Assembly (NCBI RefSeq): GCF_001422325.1
Contig: NZ_LMMR01000001.1
Span: 983,886-1,047,885 of the forward strand
DNA length: 64,000 nucleotides
From: Leifsonia sp. Leaf264
GTDB lineage: Bacteria > Actinomycetota > Actinomycetes > Actinomycetales > Microbacteriaceae
Direction of reading: 5' to 3'
In this document: in pieces, positions 34,132 through 45,245 of the stretch
Layout: each line of letters begins with the position of its first letter
Position numbering within the stretch: the stretch's first letter is position 1
Position numbers and translations under genes: made by a program
The notes under the pieces: model-generated
Told to the model about the DNA's origin: nothing
The model's database searches: none
Seen by the model: only the letters and a program-made list of their open reading frames with translations

Positions 34132-34277
34132 GCTGCCAGTCTTACGGACCGACCCGCGCACGCGCACGGGCGCGCCGATCCTCCCCCAGCTCGCCGATGC
34201 TCCGACTCTCGCAGGAGTAGCCCGGCCCAACATCGTCCGCAAGCGGATCGGATCGCTCATCTCCTTGGTGGTGGATG

Positions 34278-35170
34278 ATGAACGGGTGGAAGAGCGCCGT
34301 CGAGGAGGCAGAACAGCGCCGAGTGATCGCCGCGGTGATCAGCTTGCTGGGGCGCGGCTTGAGGCGAGCAGACGGCGGCCGGCGGATCTCCTCGTGCAGT
34401 GGACGAGTGATCCAACTGTGCGTCCGAGTGCAGTCGATCTGCGAACGAGTGTGGCGTTGGACGTGCTCGCGCTCAACGCCGCGCATGACTACGAGGCGTT
34501 GCTGTTGTCACCGGTCGCGCCGATAGGCGTGACCTCGGTGCTTGCGCCCACGTCTCAGGACCGCGTCTTATCGACTATTCGCGGCACCGAGGTCGTTTCG
34601 GACGCGACGAACGTGCTCGCGCTGGAGTGCGCGCTGCGGCTCCGCCGTGACTCGGCTGCGCATGTTCGCCTGTGCACGGTTCATCAGTTGCTTCGGATGC
34701 AGCCGACCACTACCGACAGCGGACGTTCGAAGCATTTCCGGCTGTTGATGCTCGCCGACGCAGGCGCGGGACTGCCTGAGGACGGCTTCGAAGTCACCGC
34801 CGTCATCGCTCACCTCAGCGTTTATCGGCGACTGCTCGACGCCGCAGCGCAGTCACACGGGCTCGCGTGGGAGCGTCCCGCTCTGATCCTTCGTACGAAC
34901 GACGCACTTCCCGCGATCAGCACACGCCTCCGCGTTGCGATCTGCGCATCCTTCCCAGACGTCGCTATTCGAGAGGAGCACTTGGACTCGACCTATTACC
35001 AGGGCCTCCGCATCGGGTACGGCGTCCACGACAGTGACGGGGTGTTTCACGAGATCGTGGATCTAGGAGTCTTCGACTGGGTGGCGCAGCTGACCAGCAA
35101 CCGACGTCATCGATTGGTCGCAAGCGCGATCGGCCTGCAACTCCTTCCGCTACTCCTCAGCGGATCCTGA
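34278..35170 (+). CDS. Hypothetical protein, apparent frameshift near the N-terminus
   Basis: The main frame (about 34370-35170) encodes a well-formed protein starting around DLLVQWTSDPTVRPSAVDLRTSVALDVLALNAAHDYEALLL and ending ...LLPLLLSGS. Upstream in that same frame the translation is Arg-rich and unnatural. In the neighbouring frame, ATGs at 34275 and 34278 open a natural helix (NGWKSAVEEAEQRRVIAAVISLLGRGLRRA) that stops making sense just where the main frame becomes good. One missing base near 34365-34385, or a -1 slip, would join them. Function not recognised. Confidence 0.6.
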
Positions 35171-35187
35171 ACAACGATCGGTCAGCG

Positions 35188-35577
35188 CTACGCGAGGGCT
35201 TTCGACTTCAGGACATCGAACTCGGCCTGTGTGATGGCTCCCGAGTCCAGCAGCGACTTGGCCGAGGCGATCTGTTCAGTCGCTGACGTCGAGGAGGACT
35301 GGGCGACGGACTGGATGTATTCAGCCTGCCTCGCTTGCATGGCCTTCGCCTGTTCCAGCTGGCGCTCCTGCATGCCGCTGCCGCGCGCGATCACGTAGAC
35401 CAGGATGCCCAGCCACGGAATGAGGATCACGAAGATGATCCAGAGGGTCTTCCCGCCCCCTCCGAGGTCGCTGCTTCGGAAGATGTCGCCGATCACCCAG
35501 AACAGGCACATGAACCAGGCGAAGAACAGGAAGAACTCGAAGAGTGCGAGCAGGAACGACCCATTGTCGTTGAACAT
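35188..35577 (-). CDS. PLDc_N/SHOCT domain membrane protein
   Basis: 129 residues, ATG at 35577 behind AAAGGGA. Two hydrophobic segments form the PLDc_N-type module (FEFFLFFAWFMCLFWVIGDIF and TLWIIFVILIPWLGILVYVIARG), followed by a helix and a C-terminal SHOCT motif (IASAKSLLDSGAITQAEFDVLKSKAL). Common actinobacterial membrane protein of unknown role; SHOCT is thought to mediate oligomerisation. Confidence 0.85.
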   Translation of the reverse strand: MFNDNGSFLLALFEFFLFFAWFMCLFWVIGDIFRSSDLGGGGKTLWIIFVILIPWLGILVYVIARGSGMQERQLEQAKAMQARQAEYIQSVAQSSSTSATEQIASAKSLLDSGAITQAEFDVLKSKALA

Positions 35578-35911
35578 ATGATTTCCCTTTCGGCTGGAGC
35601 TTGTCGGACGTCGTCGCAACCAGCGGTGGAAGGGTCGGAACCTGGTTTCGACCAGTCATTTCAACGCACGGCGATTCACGGAGGCTACCAGCGCACGAAA
35701 CCTGCCGAATCATACGTTCTGGATGACTCCGAGCAGCCCCGGGAAGCCAACGAAGCTCCAGCAGGTGAGGTCCGCCGTCACCTCGGGGTGACGGCGATCC
35801 TCTCAGGTCCGCTGCCTGTGACCGATGGAGGATCCGTTTCGTCCCTCACCGTGGCGGTGACCGGGCATTGCAATGCCCGGCGCAGAGCCTCAGCGGCACC
35901 AGAATGATTCC

Positions 35912-36784
35912 ATGCGACGCTCCCCCGCCGTCTTCTTGATCGCCCTCGTTGCTCTGCTGGCGGGCTGCGCGGCGCCGAATTCATTGTCCGACCCGGCGCC
36001 GAGCGGCATACCCACCCCGTCGACCACCGAGTCGTTCGGAACGCCTGACGGGGACGACGATCTGGTCATCAGGTACAACGACACCGAACTTCACATCGCT
36101 TCAATGGATGCCGCTGTGAACCTCGATCCGATTACCGACGACCTGCCATCCATCGTCGCCGACGATCTGTATGTCTTCGTGCGACCGGCAGGCTGGACCC
36201 TGTCCGCGATGCAGTTCACTGGCGAGCCGTACGAATGCGACGAGCGATCCCTTGAGCCGGCGCAGGATGACATCGGTGGCGGCTGGTGGGCCATCCGCCC
36301 AGTAGGACCGGCCGGCACCTACACACTTCAGCTCAGCGCGGGCAGCGGTCCGGGTCTGCCGCTCGGCGGTGAGGTGGGCGCGGCGGGTGCATACGTCACG
36401 CTGCAGACAGTGACGGATCGCCCCCTGCCTCCGGCTGTTGCGTCGATCGATGTGGTCGCGGTCGAGAACGAACCCGCCTCGGTCAGCCTCACGATCACCG
36501 GCCTCTCTGATTCACCTGATTCGGTGTCGGCGAGAGTGGTGCTCACCGGTTCCGGCGAGCAACCGGTCGCTTCCACGCCCTCACAGCGGGATGGGGAGTG
36601 CGCAATAACGGGGGACGTGTCTCTCTACTCCGAACTCACCGACGACGAGACCAGCTCGCTGGGCGAAGCGCCCTATCGATACGACATCGACCTCGTGCTT
36701 GACGGAGCCACCTATACAGCGACCGGCACGACCCCGGAAGGCAGCGCGCTCGGCACGCTTTCGTTCACCCCCGCACTGCCGTAG
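35912..36784 (+). CDS. Lipoprotein of unknown function
   Basis: 290 residues from the ATG at 35912. Signal sequence with lipobox LLAGC, then a Ser/Pro/Asp linker and a ~230-residue beta-rich domain (VADDLYVFVRPAGWTLSAMQFTGEPYECDERSLEPAQDDIGGGWWAIRPVGPAGTYTLQLSAGSG...). Two Cys could form a disulfide. Not recognised. Monocistronic. Confidence 0.75.
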   Translation: MRRSPAVFLIALVALLAGCAAPNSLSDPAPSGIPTPSTTESFGTPDGDDDLVIRYNDTELHIASMDAAVNLDPITDDLPSIVADDLYVFVRPAGWTLSAMQFTGEPYECDERSLEPAQDDIGGGWWAIRPVGPAGTYTLQLSAGSGPGLPLGGEVGAAGAYVTLQTVTDRPLPPAVASIDVVAVENEPASVSLTITGLSDSPDSVSARVVLTGSGEQPVASTPSQRDGECAITGDVSLYSELTDDETSSLGEAPYRYDIDLVLDGATYTATGTTPEGSALGTLSFTPALP

Positions 36785-36895
36785 GGGCCACATGGCGATG
36801 CCGGACAACTACAACGCCGCCAGGCACGGCGCGTTTCAAGCGCGGAGGCCGCCGACACCCTCATCACTCACTGTCACCGACCGCTCGACAGCCGA

Positions 36896-37132
36896 TCAAT
36901 CAGCAGGCGGCACTGCGACCTGCGAAAACGGTCGCGGCTTCTTCACGCTAATCGGTGAGCTGGAACGCTGACATCGCCTGGTCGAGGTGTTCGCTGGAAG
37001 TTCCTGGGTGCGCTGCATCTTCTCCAGGTAGCGGGCGCTGAGTTGTGGGAAGCCCTCCACGATACGGTCCACCGCGTCGTTACGTGCCCGTTGATTCTCG
37101 TCCTGCACGTAGTCGAGGGTGATGTCGAACAT
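36896..37132 (-). pseudogene. Probable gene fragment
   Basis: The frame contains a natural-looking stretch (MFDITLDYVQDENQRARNDAVDRIVEGFPQLSARYLEKMQRTQELPANTSTR) with helical periodicity and no rare codons, then turns into an unnatural tail. No good ribosome site. It looks like part of a protein whose other parts are lost. It lies in a ~1.1 kb gene-poor stretch (36785-37888). Confidence 0.35.
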
Positions 37133-37278
37133 GCGCCGAAGCGACCGCCAGACCGGCTCATCAACGGGTCGCTCATCGCGATCGCAGCGGGTGCTGTGGT
37201 GACATCGGCCGAGATAAGTCGGTGAGGACGCCAACCATCCTCTTGATACTGACGAGATGGAAGCCCGCGGATAGGCAG

Positions 37279-37464
37279 TCAGTCGTCTGGGTCGATCACT
37301 TCGTCCTCGCGAAGCACGCGGGTGGGGCTCATGGGACAGACATATCCGGCGGGTACGAACTCAGCCCGCGGTCCGCCGACCCTGACGTCTCGAGAGGGCT
37401 TCATCGCCTCGCTGACGCGCACTCCGTGCTCTCGGCATATCTTCATGGTGTTGGGCATCCTCAT
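37279..37464 (-). pseudogene. Probable gene fragment with Cys-containing C-terminus
   Basis: A natural-looking frame (KICREHGVRVSEAMKPSRDVRVGGPRAEFVPAGYVCPMSPTRVLREDEVIDPDD) is preceded in the same frame, back to a TAA near 37527, by NIWCHKWPLLWRGHPAKMRMPNTM. The good sequence extends upstream of any start codon, so the 5' end is probably missing. Four Cys/His pairs hint at a zinc-binding protein. Not recognised. Confidence 0.35.
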
Positions 37465-37888
37465 CTTCGCGGGGTGGCCCCGCCACAGCAGGGGCCACTT
37501 GTGACACCAGATGTTCGAAGGCTGGTATTACTCGACGGCGTCATACGGGCTCCCTTCCGTGCTGGCGTCGTCGCCAACCAGGCCACTACGGTAGGCCGCG
37601 ACGATCGCGGGTGGAGAGGGCTTGACTTCAGCTTCTTGCGCGCGTCCAAATACCCGCATTCACTGGTCGATCCTGAGCCGCATAAGGGATGTGGAGTCTC
37701 ATCGGCGGGGGGATCGAGCCGCGTGAGGAACCTTCGCACGCCGTCGTGCGATAGGTCGAGTGAGAACTAGGCGTGACGCCGATCGTCGGACCGATCATCG
37801 GCGCATAGGTGGGCCCTGTTTGCCGGCATCAGCAAGGTCACGTCACGCCAGCGGCGCATGGGATCGCAGAGCGTCGGGGAGGTTGTTG
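37465..37888. other. Gene-poor interval
   Basis: No convincing gene. Frames on both strands have the Arg/Ser/Pro bias of shadow reading. Together with the two fragments to its left, this is a degraded stretch between the lipoprotein gene and the HTH regulator, compatible with past insertion and deletion. Confidence 0.3.
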
Positions 37889-38797
37889 TCAGTCGACTGC
37901 AGGGCGAGGGCCGGTCGTACCCGTCGACTCGATCATTCTGCGGCTCGCCTTCCCGGGGGCTGACCAGCTTGCGAGCAGTCGGAGCCGTTCCTCCGAGGAG
38001 GTTCCGGGTTCGGCGGTGTAGATCAGCAGCGTGAGGCCATGATCGGAGGTGAGTGTCAGGTCTTCGTAGACGAGAGTGACATCGCCGACGATCGGGTGGT
38101 GGAAGGTCTTCACGCCGGCTCCGTGTTCTCGCACGTTGTGGGCACCCCACCGGGTGCGGAAGGCGTCGCTGAGGGTGGAGAGTTCGCCGACGAGATCCTG
38201 CATGCCTTTGTCGTAGGGGTTGCGGCCGGCTTCGGTGCGCATGATGGCGACGACGATGTCGGCGGCGATCTCCCAGTTCGGGTAGAACTGTTTGGCCCGC
38301 TGGTCGAGGAAGTTGTAGCGGGCGATATTGCCTCGGCCGGGGCCGTCGAACACCTCCGCGTAGAAGGCGCGGCCCAAGTCATTCGTACCGAGGATGTCCA
38401 TACGTCCGTTGCGGACGAAAGCCGGACCACCGGTGATGGTGTCGAGCACGAGCTGAAGCGAGGGGCGAACGGCGGTCGACCTGTTGGGGCGGCGTCGCGC
38501 TTTCGCGTTGATCGGGGCGTTGGCGATCCGGGATAGATCGAACAAGTGGGCTCGTTCGGCGTCGTCCAGCTGCAGCGCGGTGGCGACCGCGTCGAGAACA
38601 CCATCAGAGGCGCCGGCGATGTTGCCGCGCTCCAGTTTGGCGTAGTACTCGACGCTGACATCGGCGAGCATCGCCACTTCGCCGCGACGAAGGCCGCTCA
38701 CACGCCGGTTGCTTCCGCCGGTGATTCCGGCATCCGCGGGGGTGAGCCTGGCTCGCCGCGAGGTGAGGAACTCGCGGACCTCGTCTCGGTTGTCCAC
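37889..38797 (-). CDS. XRE-type HTH regulator with MmyB-like ligand domain
   Basis: About 302 residues from a GTG at 38797 (VDNRDEVREFLTSRRARLTP). The HTH is RRVSGLRRGEVAMLADVSVEYYAKLERGNIAGASDGVLDAVATAL, followed by the MmyB-like domain (SLQLVLDTITGGPAFVRNGRMDILGTNDLGRAFYAEVF...FHHPIVGDVTLVYEDLTL). Divergent from the carboxymuconolactone decarboxylase-like/aldo-keto reductase/MFS run at 38899-41630, which it probably controls. Paralogue of 24340-25176. Confidence 0.9.
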   Translation of the reverse strand: MDNRDEVREFLTSRRARLTPADAGITGGSNRRVSGLRRGEVAMLADVSVEYYAKLERGNIAGASDGVLDAVATALQLDDAERAHLFDLSRIANAPINAKARRRPNRSTAVRPSLQLVLDTITGGPAFVRNGRMDILGTNDLGRAFYAEVFDGPGRGNIARYNFLDQRAKQFYPNWEIAADIVVAIMRTEAGRNPYDKGMQDLVGELSTLSDAFRTRWGAHNVREHGAGVKTFHHPIVGDVTLVYEDLTLTSDHGLTLLIYTAEPGTSSEERLRLLASWSAPGKASRRMIESTGTTGPRPAVD

Positions 38798-38898
38798 GCA
38801 GTCGACGCTACGCCAGTGACTCCTGCTGAGGGATGCACTGCCGGTACACGTTTCGCAAGGGACTGCCTCACGTCTCCGCATGGGCGTTCACTGGGGTC

Positions 38899-40315
<1,417 letters not shown>

Positions 40316-40340
40316 TCCGACCCGACAACGAGACAGACCC

Positions 40341-41630
40341 GTGTCCGAATCACCCAGCGACGCTCGACCCGCGGAGAAGACACCCGCATTCAGTCGACTG
40401 CTGCCCACACTGCTGCTCCTGCTGACCGTGTTCGGCCCGATCTCGATGGATCTGTACCTCCCCGCTCTTCCCGCTCTCACCACCGAGCTCGGAGCAGCGA
40501 CATCCATCGCGCAGTTGACCGTCACCGCCTGCCTGATCGGACTCGCTGGCGGTCAGTTGATCGCCGGGTCCCTCTCCGACCGATTCGGCCGCCGTTGGAT
40601 CCTGCTGATCGGCACCATTGCCTATATCCTCACGTCCGTACTGTGCGCGATCAGCCCAGGCGTGGAACTCTTGATCATCGCCAGACTGGTTCAAGGCTTC
40701 GCCGGCGGCGTCGGCATCGTCATCGCCCAAGCCGCCGGACGTGACATCTACTCCGGCGGACCGCTGATCCGGTTCTACGGACGACTGACCGTCATCGGCG
40801 GATTAGCCGCGATCGTCGGACCGCTCCTCGGAGGCCTGCTCAACACCGTCACCGACTGGCGAGGACTGTTCCTCTTCCTCGCCGCCATCGGAGCTGGGAT
40901 CCTCATCGCCATCCTCCTCATCTTCCGCGAGACTCTCCCGGTCGAGCATCGCACCCGCGGCGGATTCGCCCACATCCTGCACGACTTCCGCACACTCCTC
41001 GCGGACCGCGCATTCCTCGGCGCCGTGCTCACCCAAGGCTTCCTCTACGCCGCCCTGTTCGCCTACCTTTCCGGCGCTACCTTCGTACTGCAAGGCATCT
41101 ACGGCCTCTCCCCACAGGAGTATGCGCTCGCATTCGGGCTGAACTCCGCCGGATTCATGCTCTTCGGATACCTCGGTGGCCGCAGCGCCGAAAAATGGAG
41201 CATCCCCGGCACCCTCAGCATCGGTATTCTCATCGCCGGTCTGGGCGCTGCCGGCATACTCGCTTCCGGCATCACCGCGCTGCCACTGTGGGTGATCATC
41301 GTCTCGCTGCTTGCCCTCGCCAGCGGGGTCGCCATCTCATCACCACCCGCAACGACCATCGCTCTGGTCGGCTACCCGCAGATCGCAGGCACCGCCTCAT
41401 CCCTACTCGGCATGGTGCGATTCGGGTTCGGAGGCATCGCCGCCCCGCTCGTCGGAATCGCCGGCGCAACCAGCATCCTGCCCCTCGGCATCGTCACGAT
41501 CACCAGCGTCGCCCTGGCCGGAACCGCGTTCCTGACCCTAGCTCGGCGATCCCCTCGTCTGCCGAGAGCAAGCGCGGCCATCAGCACCGCCCCAACGCCA
41601 CGCACCGACGAGCCAGCGAGACGAAAGTAG
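40341..41630 (+). CDS. Bcr/CflA-type MFS drug exporter
   Basis: 429 residues from a GTG at 40341, 25 bp after the reductase. Twelve transmembrane segments; first segment PISMDLYLPALPALTTELGA and the loop GSLSDRFGRRWILLIG are the Bcr/CflA 12-TMS signature. Proton-driven efflux of drugs or metabolites, probably linked to the neighbouring oxidoreductase pathway. Confidence 0.9.
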   Translation: MSESPSDARPAEKTPAFSRLLPTLLLLLTVFGPISMDLYLPALPALTTELGAATSIAQLTVTACLIGLAGGQLIAGSLSDRFGRRWILLIGTIAYILTSVLCAISPGVELLIIARLVQGFAGGVGIVIAQAAGRDIYSGGPLIRFYGRLTVIGGLAAIVGPLLGGLLNTVTDWRGLFLFLAAIGAGILIAILLIFRETLPVEHRTRGGFAHILHDFRTLLADRAFLGAVLTQGFLYAALFAYLSGATFVLQGIYGLSPQEYALAFGLNSAGFMLFGYLGGRSAEKWSIPGTLSIGILIAGLGAAGILASGITALPLWVIIVSLLALASGVAISSPPATTIALVGYPQIAGTASSLLGMVRFGFGGIAAPLVGIAGATSILPLGIVTITSVALAGTAFLTLARRSPRLPRASAAISTAPTPRTDEPARRK

Positions 41631-41866
41631 GGCGCTACGGTGCTGGCTTGCCAGGCGGGTTACAAAGACTCAGATCGCCGAGACACCGACTACCAATCGG
41701 GGCGGTAGTCGCCCGCTGCCCGCTGCCAGCTGCCAGCTGCCTGGGCGACGGAGACCGACATTCCGCGCCCGTATCCGAACGGCGACTGAGCTTCATACCA
41801 CCCGAATTCGGCCCTGGATTCTGCGCGGGCGCGGTGCCAGACTGGCCGGGTCGAGAAGAGGGAACC

Positions 41867-42274
41867 ATGGTCGACGGCGACGGAACCCAGTCGGATCCTT
41901 GGAGGCTCACCACGGCCCCGGGCAGTTCAAGCTATGAGATGTACCGCGACGAGGCGAGCGATCCGCCCGCTCTCGTATGCGTCGTGGGATCGACGACGCT
42001 GAAGTACCACCTCAGCGCGGTGGACGATCTGGCGGCGTGGCTCCGCGCGCAAGGGGACTGGGTGCCGTTGGGCGCAGCAGACGAGAAGAAGGACGCCGCC
42101 GCCGGCACCGTCGAGGCGTGGGGTCGTTCCGCCCAGAATCCGGTCGGAGGATGGTACGGACTCCGGAACGGGTATCGCGGCCGGTTCGGGATGTATCTTC
42201 CGCCTCTGCTGGAAGCGCTCGGCCTGGCCGAACTCACCCACGGCCCGCGCAACAACAGCATCCGCGCCATCTGA
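41867..42274 (+). CDS. DUF6855-like conserved hypothetical protein
   Basis: 135 residues from the ATG at 41867 (GAAGAGGGA upstream); the frame is open far upstream but that part is shadow. Conserved-looking blocks: MVDGDGTQSDPWRLTTAPGSSSYEMYRDE, CVVGSTTLKYHLSAVDDLAAWLRAQGDWVPLGAADE, GGWYGLRNGYRGRFGMYLPPLLEALGLAEL. I recall this as the DUF6855 family; function unknown. The 236 bp before it hold nothing recognisable. Confidence 0.75.
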   Translation: MVDGDGTQSDPWRLTTAPGSSSYEMYRDEASDPPALVCVVGSTTLKYHLSAVDDLAAWLRAQGDWVPLGAADEKKDAAAGTVEAWGRSAQNPVGGWYGLRNGYRGRFGMYLPPLLEALGLAELTHGPRNNSIRAI

Positions 42275-42458
42275 GACGTGGTCGCTCGGGCGACGCGCAG
42301 GGGTGTTGCATCGGCCGGGGCGTCACGCCAGCGGAAGCTGCTGTCCTCCCGGCGCACCGATGGGCATGGTCCATGGCGCCGGCCTTCAATGACGCGCATA
42401 CTGTGCGTACCGGCACCGGCCGGCACCGAGTTCTACCTGCCTTGGACGAGGAGTGATC

Positions 42459-43268
42459 ATGCCGAACTCTGACGCCGCCTTCGAAGGCTCCATCCCGGTC
42501 ATCTACGAGCGATATCTCTCGCCGTTGCTCTTCGAGCCCTACGCGGTTGACATCGCACAACGCATCGCTCCGCTTGCCCCGCGACGGCTGCTCGAGACTG
42601 CGGCCGGTACCGGCGTCGTCACCCGCGAGCTGGAACGGGTGCTCGGCGAGGACACGGTCATCACGGCCACGGATCTGAATCAGGCGATGATCGACGTCGC
42701 CACCACGACGCGGGGATCCGGCCACGCCACGTGGACGCAATGCGACGCGATGGCGCTGCCCTTCGACGGAGACAGCTTCGATCTCGTCGCCTGCCAGTTC
42801 GGGGTGATGTTCTTTCCCGAACGAACCCGGGCGTACCAGGAGGTCGCCCGGGTGTTGGCGAGCGACGGCGCGTTCATTTTCACGGTCTGGGACAGACTCG
42901 CAGTCAACGAGGTCACCCGCATCATCGCGGACGCGTTGACGGCACGGTATCCCGAGGATCCTCCGTCGTTCTTCGAACGCGTGCCGTTCGGGTACTTCGA
43001 CGTCGACCTGATCCGGTCACAACTGATCGAATCCGGCTTCTCCGAGGTCGCCGCCGAGACGGTGATCCTGCCCAGTCGAGCAGACGCAGCGCTCGACGCG
43101 GCGATCGGAGTGTGTCAGGGCACCCCGGTGCGAGCCGAGATCGAATCGCGGGAAGCCGACGGTCTGCAAGCGGCAACGGACGACGCGGCGCGGGCCCTGG
43201 TCGCACGCTTCGGCACAGATCGTCTCGAGAGCACCATGCAGGCGATCACTCTGACAGCGCGGCTGTGA
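42459..43268 (+). CDS. Class I SAM-dependent methyltransferase
   Basis: 269 residues, ATG at 42459 behind GAGGAG. Motif I is LLETAAGTGVVTRELERVL, motif II TATDLNQAMIDVA, motif IV SFDLVACQFGVMFFPERTRAYQEVARVLASDGAFIFTVWD: the UbiE/methyltransferase-11 pattern. Small molecule substrate unknown. Stand-alone gene. Confidence 0.9.
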   Translation: MPNSDAAFEGSIPVIYERYLSPLLFEPYAVDIAQRIAPLAPRRLLETAAGTGVVTRELERVLGEDTVITATDLNQAMIDVATTTRGSGHATWTQCDAMALPFDGDSFDLVACQFGVMFFPERTRAYQEVARVLASDGAFIFTVWDRLAVNEVTRIIADALTARYPEDPPSFFERVPFGYFDVDLIRSQLIESGFSEVAAETVILPSRADAALDAAIGVCQGTPVRAEIESREADGLQAATDDAARALVARFGTDRLESTMQAITLTARL

Positions 43269-43465
43269 ATCCCCAGTCGCGGTCCGAACAGATGGCGTCG
43301 GTAGGAGTCTGTCGGGGCCATTTCTGACGCAATGGAAAATGGTGTGGTTGGACGTGCTGATGCTCACCGCGAGTCCACCCATCGGTTTGCGCACGTCCCC
43401 GAACCACCTGCGGCCGCGTTCTGTGCTCGCACGGCGGCATTCAGCCGTGGCCCACACCAATCCCG

Positions 43466-43816
43466 TCAGTCGGTGAGGAGGACCTGGGCGAGACGGTCGA
43501 GAGAACCGGGGACGAGCTTGTAGTACGCCCATGTGCCGCGTTTGGAGCGGGTGAGGTAGCCGGCATCCATGAGGATCTTCAGGTGGTGGGAGACGGTCGG
43601 CTGGCTGAGCCCGATCGGATCCGTGAGGTCGCACACACAGGCCTCCTCGCCTTCGGAGGCTGCCACGATCGAGATGAGTCGGAGCCTGGTCGGGTCCGCC
43701 AGCGCCTTGAACAGCAGCGCGGTCTTCTCGGCATCCTCTGCGGAGATGGTCTCCTTCGTCAGCGGAGTGCAGCAGGCGTCCGGCTGCAGCAGGGGAAGCT
43801 CGATCAGACCGGTCAT
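43466..43816 (-). CDS. arsR: ArsR arsenic-responsive repressor
   Basis: 116 residues from the ATG at 43816. Winged-helix repressor with Cys15-Cys16 near the N-terminus (PDACCTP) and Cys60/Cys62 in ACVCDLTDPIGLSQPTVSHHLKILMDAGYL. The Cys15/Cys16 plus one distal Cys arrangement matches the three-Cys arsenite site described for Corynebacterium glutamicum ArsR. As(III) binding releases the operator. Divergent from the arsO-arsN-arsC operon it should control. Confidence 0.9.
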   Translation of the reverse strand: MTGLIELPLLQPDACCTPLTKETISAEDAEKTALLFKALADPTRLRLISIVAASEGEEACVCDLTDPIGLSQPTVSHHLKILMDAGYLTRSKRGTWAYYKLVPGSLDRLAQVLLTD

Positions 43817-43870
43817 GGAACACACTGTACCCGAATATTGACAAACGTCGATGGATGTTCCAAGCTCAAC

Positions 43871-43890
43871 GCATCGACATTCTTCGATGC
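43871..43890. promoter_or_regulatory. Perfect palindrome, candidate ArsR operator
   Basis: GCATCGA at 43871-43877 and TCGATGC at 43884-43890 are perfect inverted 7-mers separated by six bases, 15 bases before the arsO-like start and within the divergent ars control region. A related half (CGTCGATGGATG) lies at 43846-43857, next to a TTGACA at 43838. This is a good candidate for ArsR binding. Confidence 0.6.
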
Positions 43891-43904
43891 TCTGGAGGAG
43901 CACT

Positions 43905-45245
43905 GTGACCCTCATCGATCTGACCGCACCGGCCGTCCGCGACAACCGCTTGGATGTTCTGCCTGTCGCCGTCATCGGCGCCGGACCGATCGGACTGGCC
44001 GCTGCCGCGAACCTCACCGAACGCGGCATCCCGTTCGTCGTCTACGAGGCCGGTGACGCTGTCGCTGACTCGATCGCGCAGTGGGCGCACATCCGCCTGT
44101 TCTCCCCCTGGAAGCACCTCGTCGACCCTGCATCGCGGCGACTGCTCGAAGACGCCGGATGGCAGCATCCAGCCAACGACGGCTTGCCCACCGGCGGTGA
44201 GCTCATCGGTTCCTACCTGCACCCGCTGGCGGCACTGCCACAGCTCGCCGAACACATCCACACGGGCGTGGAGATCGTCGCCGTGAGCCGGGCAGGGATG
44301 GACCGCACCCGAACCGCCGGCCGCGCCCAGACGCCGTTCCTGCTCCGCCTGCGCGACGACGACGGCACCGTCACCGAGGTCACCGCCCGCGCCGTCATCG
44401 ACTCCTCCGGCACCTACCGGAGCCCCAACTCGCTGGCCTCCTCCGGATTGGACCCGCTCGGACTGCCTGAGGTCGCCGACCTCGTCAGCCATGCCCTGCC
44501 CGATGTGCTGGGTCATGACCGTATCCAGTTCGCTGGCCGCCACACCGTTGTCGTCGGCGCCGGCCACTCCGCCGCGAACACGCTGCTCAACCTCGCCCAG
44601 CTCGCCGACACCGAAGCAGGAACCACCATCAGCTGGGTCATCCGGAACGCGTCAGCGGTACGGGTCACGTCTTCGGCCGACGATGAGCTCGCCGCCCGTG
44701 CATCGATCGGCCGTCGTGTCGACCAGCTCGTCGCCGACGGACGCATCGAGGTCGTCGACAGGTTCGAGATCATCCGCCTGCACCGCGACGATGACCGGAT
44801 CGCCCTCACCGGCAGCCGAGCCGGGACCGTCACCACACTGACCGGCGACACTGTCGTGAACGCCACCGGCTTCCGACCCGACCTCGACATGCTCCGCGAG
44901 ATCCGGCTCGACCTGGACGAGATCGTCGAAGCACCCCGCCGGCTCGCACCACTGATCGACCCGAACATCCACAATTGCGGCACCGTCGCCCCGCACGGGG
45001 TCACCGAGCTGCGCCAGCCCGAACCGGACTTCTACCTCGCCGGGATGAAGAGCTACGGACGCGCCCCCACGTTCTTCCTCGCCACCGGATACGAACAGGT
45101 CCGCTCGATCGTCGCGCACCTCGACGGCGACCACGCCGCCGCATCCGCCGTCGCCCTGACCCTCCCCGCCACCGGTGTGGGCTCCTCCGATCAATCGTCT
45201 GAGGCATCCTGCTGCGGAACCGCCACTGAGGCGTCCTGGTCATGA
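43905..45245 (+). CDS. arsO: ArsO-like FAD-dependent monooxygenase of arsenic operon
   Basis: 446 residues from the GTG at 43905, which has GGAGGAG. FAD motif VAVIGAGPIGLAAAANLTERG near 22-42, an FMO-like block (AQWAHIRLFSPWKHLVDPASRRLL), an NADPH site TVVVGAGHSAANTLLNLAQL and a C-terminal VNATGFRPDL. This matches the flavin-containing ArsO proteins found in ars operons, whose reaction is not settled. The C-terminus ends with a CCG motif. Coupled by a 4-base overlap to the acetyltransferase. Confidence 0.8.
   Translation: MTLIDLTAPAVRDNRLDVLPVAVIGAGPIGLAAAANLTERGIPFVVYEAGDAVADSIAQWAHIRLFSPWKHLVDPASRRLLEDAGWQHPANDGLPTGGELIGSYLHPLAALPQLAEHIHTGVEIVAVSRAGMDRTRTAGRAQTPFLLRLRDDDGTVTEVTARAVIDSSGTYRSPNSLASSGLDPLGLPEVADLVSHALPDVLGHDRIQFAGRHTVVVGAGHSAANTLLNLAQLADTEAGTTISWVIRNASAVRVTSSADDELAARASIGRRVDQLVADGRIEVVDRFEIIRLHRDDDRIALTGSRAGTVTTLTGDTVVNATGFRPDLDMLREIRLDLDEIVEAPRRLAPLIDPNIHNCGTVAPHGVTELRQPEPDFYLAGMKSYGRAPTFFLATGYEQVRSIVAHLDGDHAAASAVALTLPATGVGSSDQSSEASCCGTATEASWS

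Noticed and set aside
37495..37535. TGTCACA on the minus strand near 37505 as an ECF41 site
   Set aside because: The 16-base-spaced box is GCGG, not GGTC, and the site is within a degraded region.
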